Origin: Gloeopeniophorella convolvens
Lineage: Eukaryota > Basidiomycota > Agaricomycetes > Russulales
Length of the DNA: 64,000 bases
NCBI GenBank assembly: GCA_022496205.1
Contig: WTXD01000006.1
Coordinates: 682,001 to 746,000 of the forward strand
Direction: 5' to 3'
Made by a program: the position numbers and the translations under genes. This document shows, piece after piece, positions 58,758 to 64,000 of the stretch. The notes under the pieces were generated by a model. The model was not told the DNA's origin and made no database searches. It was given only the letters and a program-made list of their open reading frames with translations. Position 1 is the stretch's first letter; the number at the start of each line of letters is the position of its first letter.

Positions 58758-61371
58758 ATGGCTGAAATCATCGCTGATGGACAGCTACCTCACATCCCCG
58801 ACAACTTGACCGTGCCGCAATTTATGCTTGATTCATGGCATCCAACGCGTCCAGTCAGCCAAAGCAACCCCTGGTTCGTCGAAGACGCAACCGGGAGAGC
58901 AATTGGCTTCGAGGAGGTAAGTCAGAGAGTGTATCGCGCTTCTTAGCCGCGAATTCTCCAAGTGGTCATCTGCTCACGCACGAACGCGTGGCGGTTAGGT
59001 CCGCAGTCGCGTCTATGGCCTGGCGAATGCCTTGAGCATCAAGTTCGATCTCCGTGCGTGATCCATCCATCGTTTCGTACCGCGGCTGAGTACTTTTCAG
59101 GCGAGGACGAAGTTGGTGAGCCTCGGATCAAAGCAGCCTCGGAGTCGGAGTGGCCACGCTCATGATCATGATCCTCAGCCTGCATCTTTAGTCCGAATCA
59201 TGTCGGTGCGTCTGCGTCTGCTAACCCGATTCACCCGGAGGCGTCTCTTAACAGCACTGTCGGACAGACTATACCATCCTGATGTGGGCCATTCACCGGC
59301 TCGGCGCCGTAGTCTCGTGCGTTCCTGCCCCCGCGACTTGCGCGCGTCATTCGATGAGATTTGACCTCTCCCATTAAAAGGACTGCAAGTCCCTCTTTCA
59401 ACGACGAGGAACTTGCGTACCAGATCCAAACCTCCAAGGCTACTACCCTGATCACCCATTTCAGCAGTCTGCAGACGGCACTTGCAGCGGCTAAAGTGTC
59501 GGGCATCCCAGAGGATCGCGTCATCTTGATTGGCACACCCAGAGGAGCCGATTCGAAGCTCTCTGAGCGCGATGTTGAGACGCTGATTTCTTATGGGTTG
59601 ACTCACGACGCCAACTTCGTCGAGCGGCGGCTCGAGCCTGGCGAAGCGAAAACGAAATTGGCGTTGTTGAATTTCTCGAGTGGAACGACGGGAAGGCCTA
59701 AGGTGCGTGGACCGCTGGCGCGCTGTTCTAAGATCGCGGAATTGAGCGCAATTTTGACTACAGGCTGTTGCGATACCTCACTATGCTCTGGTGGCCAACG
59801 TCATCCAGGTAGCTGTATTCCACAGATTAACTGACGAATCGATCCCCTGGGAAGAACGCCGTTTCAGACCTGGACACGTCGCACTCACCGGTGAGTGCAT
59901 CCCGTTCTTTCTTTGTATCCCAATCTTGATCGTTTATCATCGAACAGTGCTTCCGCTATTCCGTAGGTGGTTGCTCTTTCTGCTCGTCCGTGCAACTGAC
60001 CATTTCATTCTGGGCTTCAGACATCTATGGCATCATCGTGAACGTGAGTACAAGGGAACAAATCTGTTCTTCGTGCACCTGATTTCTTCAATCATCCGGC
60101 CACCAACAGGTGATGTTCCAATTGTATTGCGGTGTAAGCTTAGTCTACCAGCGTCCCCATCGAGAGCTGACTCACATGCACTTTCCAGATGACATTGGTC
60201 ATCGTTCCAAAGTTCGATTACATTCCGTTTCTGGAGAGCATCGTGCGGCATCGAGTGACACATCTTTGGTGCGTTCCACGAGCTCGGTCCCTTGAGCTGC
60301 CTGGATTTACATACTTGCGCTTCAGGACCGTCCCGCCAATGGCCGTCCTTCTCGCCAAGCATCCCGCGACGAAGAAGTACGACCTGAGAGGCATCCGCTA
60401 TCTCCTCTGCGGCGCGGCGCCAGTTTCCGCCGAGCTGCAAGAGCAGGTCGTGAAAGTACTTCCAAACGCCGCAATCGGGCAGGGATACGGCATGACGGAG
60501 ACGAGCACCATCATCTCGATGTTCCCTATCTCGCAGAAGATTGGCACGCCCGGCAGCGCCGGCGTCCTTATTCCCGGCATCCGTGCGCGAGTCGTGAAGT
60601 CAGACGGCTCGCTTGCCAAGCGCGGAGAGCAGGGAGAGGTGTATATCACAGGCCCCTCTATGGCCCTAGGATATTACGGCAATGAGGCTGCGTGAGTCTA
60701 TGTACTTCCCCACGAAGAGCCTGCGATGACGTTTTACTTGCAGCACGAAGGAGACCTTCATCGATGGGTACGAACCTTAACCTCTTTCCCTGCTATCTCG
60801 AGGAGAACTCATCACGGCACAGATGGGTCCGAACCGGAGACGAAGTCGTGATCGACGACCGAGGCGAGGTCTTCATCCTCGACCGCGTCAAGGTTAACCC
60901 TTCACCCAGCACTCCGCCTTCCCGTGCGCTGAACGACTATTCCAGGAATTCTTGAAAGTTCGTGCATTCCAGGTGGCTCCTGCCGAGCTGGAGGGTCATC
61001 TGCTGAAGCACCCGGACGTCGCCGACGCCTGCGTGGTCGGCGTCCCGGACGAGTACAGCGGAGAGCTACCATTCGCATTCGTCATGCTCACCGCGGATGC
61101 TGCGAAGCGCGCCGCGTCGGGGGGTGCTGCGGAGATCAAGGCAAGCATCGCGAAGGTGAGCCGAGAGCGCCGCATCGGACCGCACACAGATATCTTAGCA
61201 CCTACGCAGTACGTCGCGGACCACAAGGCGAAGTACAAGCATCTGAAAGGCGGGGTCGAGCTCACCGACGTCATCCCCAAGACGCCCAGTGGGAAGCTAC
61301 TTCGGCGGCTGCTCCGGGACCGGGCGAGGCAGCTCGTCGCAAAGCGTCCGCAGGTCTCGGCGAAGCTATGA
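58758..61371 (+). CDS. 4-coumarate-CoA-ligase-like AMP-binding enzyme, copy 2, peroxisomal signal
   Basis: Same exon plan and motifs as copy 1: MAEIIADGQLPHIPDNLTV start, P-loop FSSGTTGRPK, spliced HIYG, CGAAPVSAELQ, GQGYGMTET, GDEVVID, IPKTPSGKLLRR, and the PTS1 ending SAKL. All splice sites checked keep frame. Differences from copy 1 cluster in parts likely to shape the acid pocket: MTETSTIISMFP instead of MTETSAVVSMFP, the loop DLRGIRYLLCGAAP instead of NLSHVRLFGCGAAP, and the segment before VADHKAKY. This suggests the copies may differ in substrate preference (inference). It has a clear TATA box, so it is probably the more strongly or more sharply regulated copy. Confidence 0.92.
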
Positions 61372-62446
61372 GAACAGTGGTCTAGTTTGTGTCACCCGAC
61401 GTCCAAACATGTCTGCTTGATCCTGGGGCGTCCGCAAGTGCGGGCCGGTGCTTGTCAAGGCCCGGACTGTTTCTGAAAGGCGTGATTGTCCTGGGGCAAC
61501 ATCGTCTGTGGTCGTTCTGTGGATGTAGGGATTGCATGCGAGATCTGACTGGTGACTAAGTCTATCAGTATTAGTAGAATCCTCTTATTACTCTCAACGT
61601 GTTGGGCTGTGCTGCGTACTCGACAACTACATTATTTATTTCACTTGAAGCTGGCCTTGCCAAATTCTCTCAGTCACCGGCGCTCCGTGACAACAGCATG
61701 CTTCTGCATTGAGGTGCATCCAGGCTTCGCAACGTTCCGCAGAGGAACACTTCAATAGACCCCCAACTGAAAGTGGGCTCGGGATGGCGTTCCGTGGTCA
61801 AGTGGCCTAGGAAGGGTGTGGCCTGGGGGCTGTACCATGAACTTTGACATACGCCCAAACATAGCTATCCAGACACAGGAGTATGGGCTCCTGCAGTAGG
61901 CACGCAGCGTAAACAAGGGCCCTTTTGGAGATGGGTGCACCATCTTCCCAGCCGCGACTGCGGTCACCGCGGATATACCCGCTCCGGGCGCTCAGTGCAC
62001 CTACAGACGTGGTGGGCGCGCTTTGCGCCGTCTTGCGCGCACAGTACGTGACCTAGAAATCATCTGGACTGCCACGGGCGTCGATCCTGGAATTACATGA
62101 CGCCGAGTACGGTGTCGCAGACGTCAGCACTTGAGAGGTGTCATAACTCTTTGGCTTGTGTCACTCCGAAGTCAACAGTGCCAGAAGTCACTACGTGTGT
62201 ATCGTGTCGGCATGCGCCGTCGCAGAGTGATCGGTCAAACCGCGATAGGATGGGTACAATGCAGAATGGTATACGGCTCGTGAGCGACAACTATGACCGA
62301 TCAGGATCGAAAGATAACACGCGCCGCAGGCGCGAAGATTCCATGGTATTGAGATTCGCCGCTCTTCCCGGGCCCAGCCCAATCCCTGCTGCCTGCACAC
62401 GAAGGACCCTGGCACGGCCCCTTAAGAACCTGCTCGTGCGAGTTTG
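61372..62446. other. Convergent intergenic region, 1.07 kb
   Basis: Lies between the 3' ends of CoA-ligase copy 2 and the MOB2 gene. Several short open frames occur, none resembling a known protein; no repeats were detected. Confidence 0.45.
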
Positions 62447-63428
62447 TTAGCCCTCGAGGATGCCCATCTCTTTCCAGCGCTCCCAGAGGGCGCCAATTCC
62501 AACAGCCGGCGCGTTTGGCGTGCCGCGTACGTCCTTGATGTCCAACAGCTCGTACTCGCGCCCAAACGCGAGGAAGTGCGCAAAGAGCGAGTTGAAGTGG
62601 GGCTCCGAGCGCAGGTGGAGGATCTGCGAGTAATGTGCGTGATATATGTGCGCGAATACGCGGAGGAGCTGGCGGTAGACGTGCTTGATAGTCGACGGGA
62701 AGGAGGCAGGGAAGTCTTGCCCTATTTGATGGGCGCGTGAATTCACAACGGGGCGATGACGGAAGGCAGCGCAAGCGTACCTGATTTAGTCGGGAAATTA
62801 TTCTCATCGTCAAGAAGGTTTTGCACCCAGGTCATCACATAATCGATGTACGTTGGGGCGGGCAGCTGGACGCTCTTGCGGTCCTGATTGATCCAGGTAT
62901 AGTTGAGACTTGCCGTACGCATGGCCCGATTAGCACTTGTGCGAAGCGCGCCATATGAAGTTGATAACACTTACGTGGGGCCGGCGGACATGCTTGGACA
63001 AGACTGCTGTGTGCAGCATTCGGATATAACCCCATAAAACATGTTGAGATTCTGAAAGAAGTCAAATACTGGATGGGAGTTCGGATAACGGGAGGCCTGG
63101 CCGTGAGGGTGCTGTTCGCGTACAAGAGAAGGCGACGCACTGTTCACAGCGACCCATTCCATGATGTCAACATATTTTGGCAGCATGACGATAGTTTTGA
63201 AGTTACCCTTGACGAGGGCCGCCTCGACAAAGGGACTGCAGAGATACAGCGGCTTCTGGCCTCCCGGGGTGGCAACAGATGGGGAGGGCGGCACCGAGTC
63301 AGTTGAGCCAGCGTTTGGGAACGTAGCAGAGGTGGGCGTAGGGGAGCGCTTTGGTCCCCGTGGCCCTGAACGTTGCATGGACCGTCTGCATATCGAGAAA
63401 GGCAATACGTGTCGTGGAAGGACGCTCA
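62447..63428 (-). CDS. MOB2: MOB2-type activator of NDR/LATS kinase (Cbk1/Orb6 partner)
   Basis: MOB2 proteins bind and activate NDR kinases (Cbk1, Orb6, COT-1) that govern polarised growth and hyphal tip extension. The core reads KPLYLCSPFVEAALVKGNF, MLPKYVDIMEWVAVN, IFDFFQNLNMFYGVISECCTQQSC, MSAGPT.LNYTW, LPAPTYIDYVMTWVQNLLDDE, FPTKSG, then FPSTIKHVYRQLLRVFAHIY and HFNSLFAHFLAFGREYELL. The zinc ligands (Cys-Cys in the ECCTQQSC region and His-His in FAHIYHAHY) are present. The LPKYVD..EWVAVN and PAPTYIDYV wording matches MOB2 rather than MOB1. At least three short introns interrupt it. The start is either 63428 (MSVLPRHVLPF) or the ATG at 63378 (MQRSGPRGPKRS); the N-terminus is low-complexity either way. 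Confidence 0.88.
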
Positions 63429-64000
63429 TTTGGTATGAGAACAATCGAGGGGATTTATCGCGCACCCTATGGAGTTAAAGAATGACATGAGTGGCCCCTG
63501 TTCTTTCTTATTCGCGGGCACGATCGTAGCGAACGAAGGTCTGGTGGAGGTTCGAGTGTGAGGGTTGGCGAGAACGCTGGCGACAGAGAGGAAGCGAGCG
63601 AGGTTGCTTTCGCCGAGTCGAAACGCGAGTCTCCGTGGCGACTGGCGCTAAACCGCACATCTCGTCACGTGCCTCTGCTAAACCTCGGTCCTCAATCGAC
63701 TCTTCTCGAAAGTGACGTGCTTCGCAACCTTCGCTGTCTCGCACAACTTGTGATTTTAAACGACCAACTTCAGGCGTCGTCAACGCGGATTCTGGGGTAC
63801 TAGAAGTACGTACAGCATAAGACAATTATGCCTGTTCGCACCCAACCAACAATATCGTGGACGGGCCCCGAGCTGATCACTTCGATCCCCACTCTTAGCC
63901 ACGGTGGCTCTTGCGCATCCCCCGCGCGTTGATCGGCCTTCCCTTGCTCCTCCGATGACAACGGCCTCTCTCGGGCCCAAACGATGTCCGTTTGTTTCTA
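63429..64000. other. Right-edge region, possible start of a further plus-strand gene
   Basis: No complete gene. An ATG at 63955 follows a pyrimidine-rich stretch and opens a frame (MTTASLGPKRCPF) to the window edge, which could be the first exon of a divergent gene. Short open frames at 63508-63825 on both strands look like chance. Confidence 0.25.

Larger units (their letters stand above)
54880..61420 (+). repeat. Tandem duplication of a CoA-ligase gene
   Basis: Unit 1 (about 54880-57720) and unit 2 (about 58550-61420) are direct repeats covering promoter, all exons and introns, and the 3' end. Exon identity is high over long blocks (for example 55800-56035 against 59460-59700 and 57140-57480 against 60815-61170). 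Introns and promoters are more diverged. Both copies keep open reading frames. Confidence 0.9.

Overview
The window is nuclear DNA of a filamentous basidiomycete, most likely an Agaricomycete. Genes are split by many short introns of about 47-70 nt with GT..AG ends. The content is typical of mushroom-forming fungi: GH15-CBM20 glucoamylase, tandem tyrosinases, a mushroom-type aromatic amino acid decarboxylase with a long C-terminal extension, an opsin-related membrane protein, DUF3605 and a SYLF-only protein. All functional calls come from reading the translated sequence; no database search was possible.

Layout. 0-4 kb: a secreted or membrane PA-domain protein running off the left edge, divergent from a secreted glucoamylase. 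4.4-16.4 kb: a tandem segmental duplication of a two-gene unit, protein N-terminal amidase (NTA1) plus tyrosinase, all on the minus strand. In copy 1 NTA1 is full length but carries an apparent one-base frameshift. In copy 2 NTA1 is a decayed 5' fragment whose start codon has become ATA, and the unit is split by a 4.5 kb Tc1/mariner-type transposon (9426-13945). That element has about 68 bp inverted repeats, a TA target duplication, an intact DD34E transposase and a large second gene on the opposite strand. 16.4-20.1 kb is gene-poor and holds a 712 bp MITE.

20-40 kb: a SYLF protein, an ectonucleotide pyrophosphatase/phosphodiesterase with unusual splicing, and the 16 kb gene for midasin (MDN1), the ribosome-assembly AAA ATPase. 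41.5-53.7 kb: the decarboxylase, RanGAP (RNA1), an unassigned protein with weak SAC3/GANP resemblance, a DUF3605 protein, a CHY zinc-finger protein and an opsin-related seven-helix protein lacking the retinal lysine. 55-61.4 kb: two tandem, apparently intact 4-coumarate-CoA-ligase-like genes, both ending in a peroxisomal targeting signal. 62.4-63.4 kb: a MOB2-type NDR-kinase activator.

How it fits together. MDN1, RNA1, MOB2 and NTA1 are housekeeping genes (60S assembly, nuclear transport, cell polarity, N-degron pathway). The accessory, duplicated genes are enzymes of phenolic and aromatic metabolism (tyrosinases, aromatic decarboxylase, CoA ligases) and starch use. The two-gene mariner element is the most unusual structure in the window.
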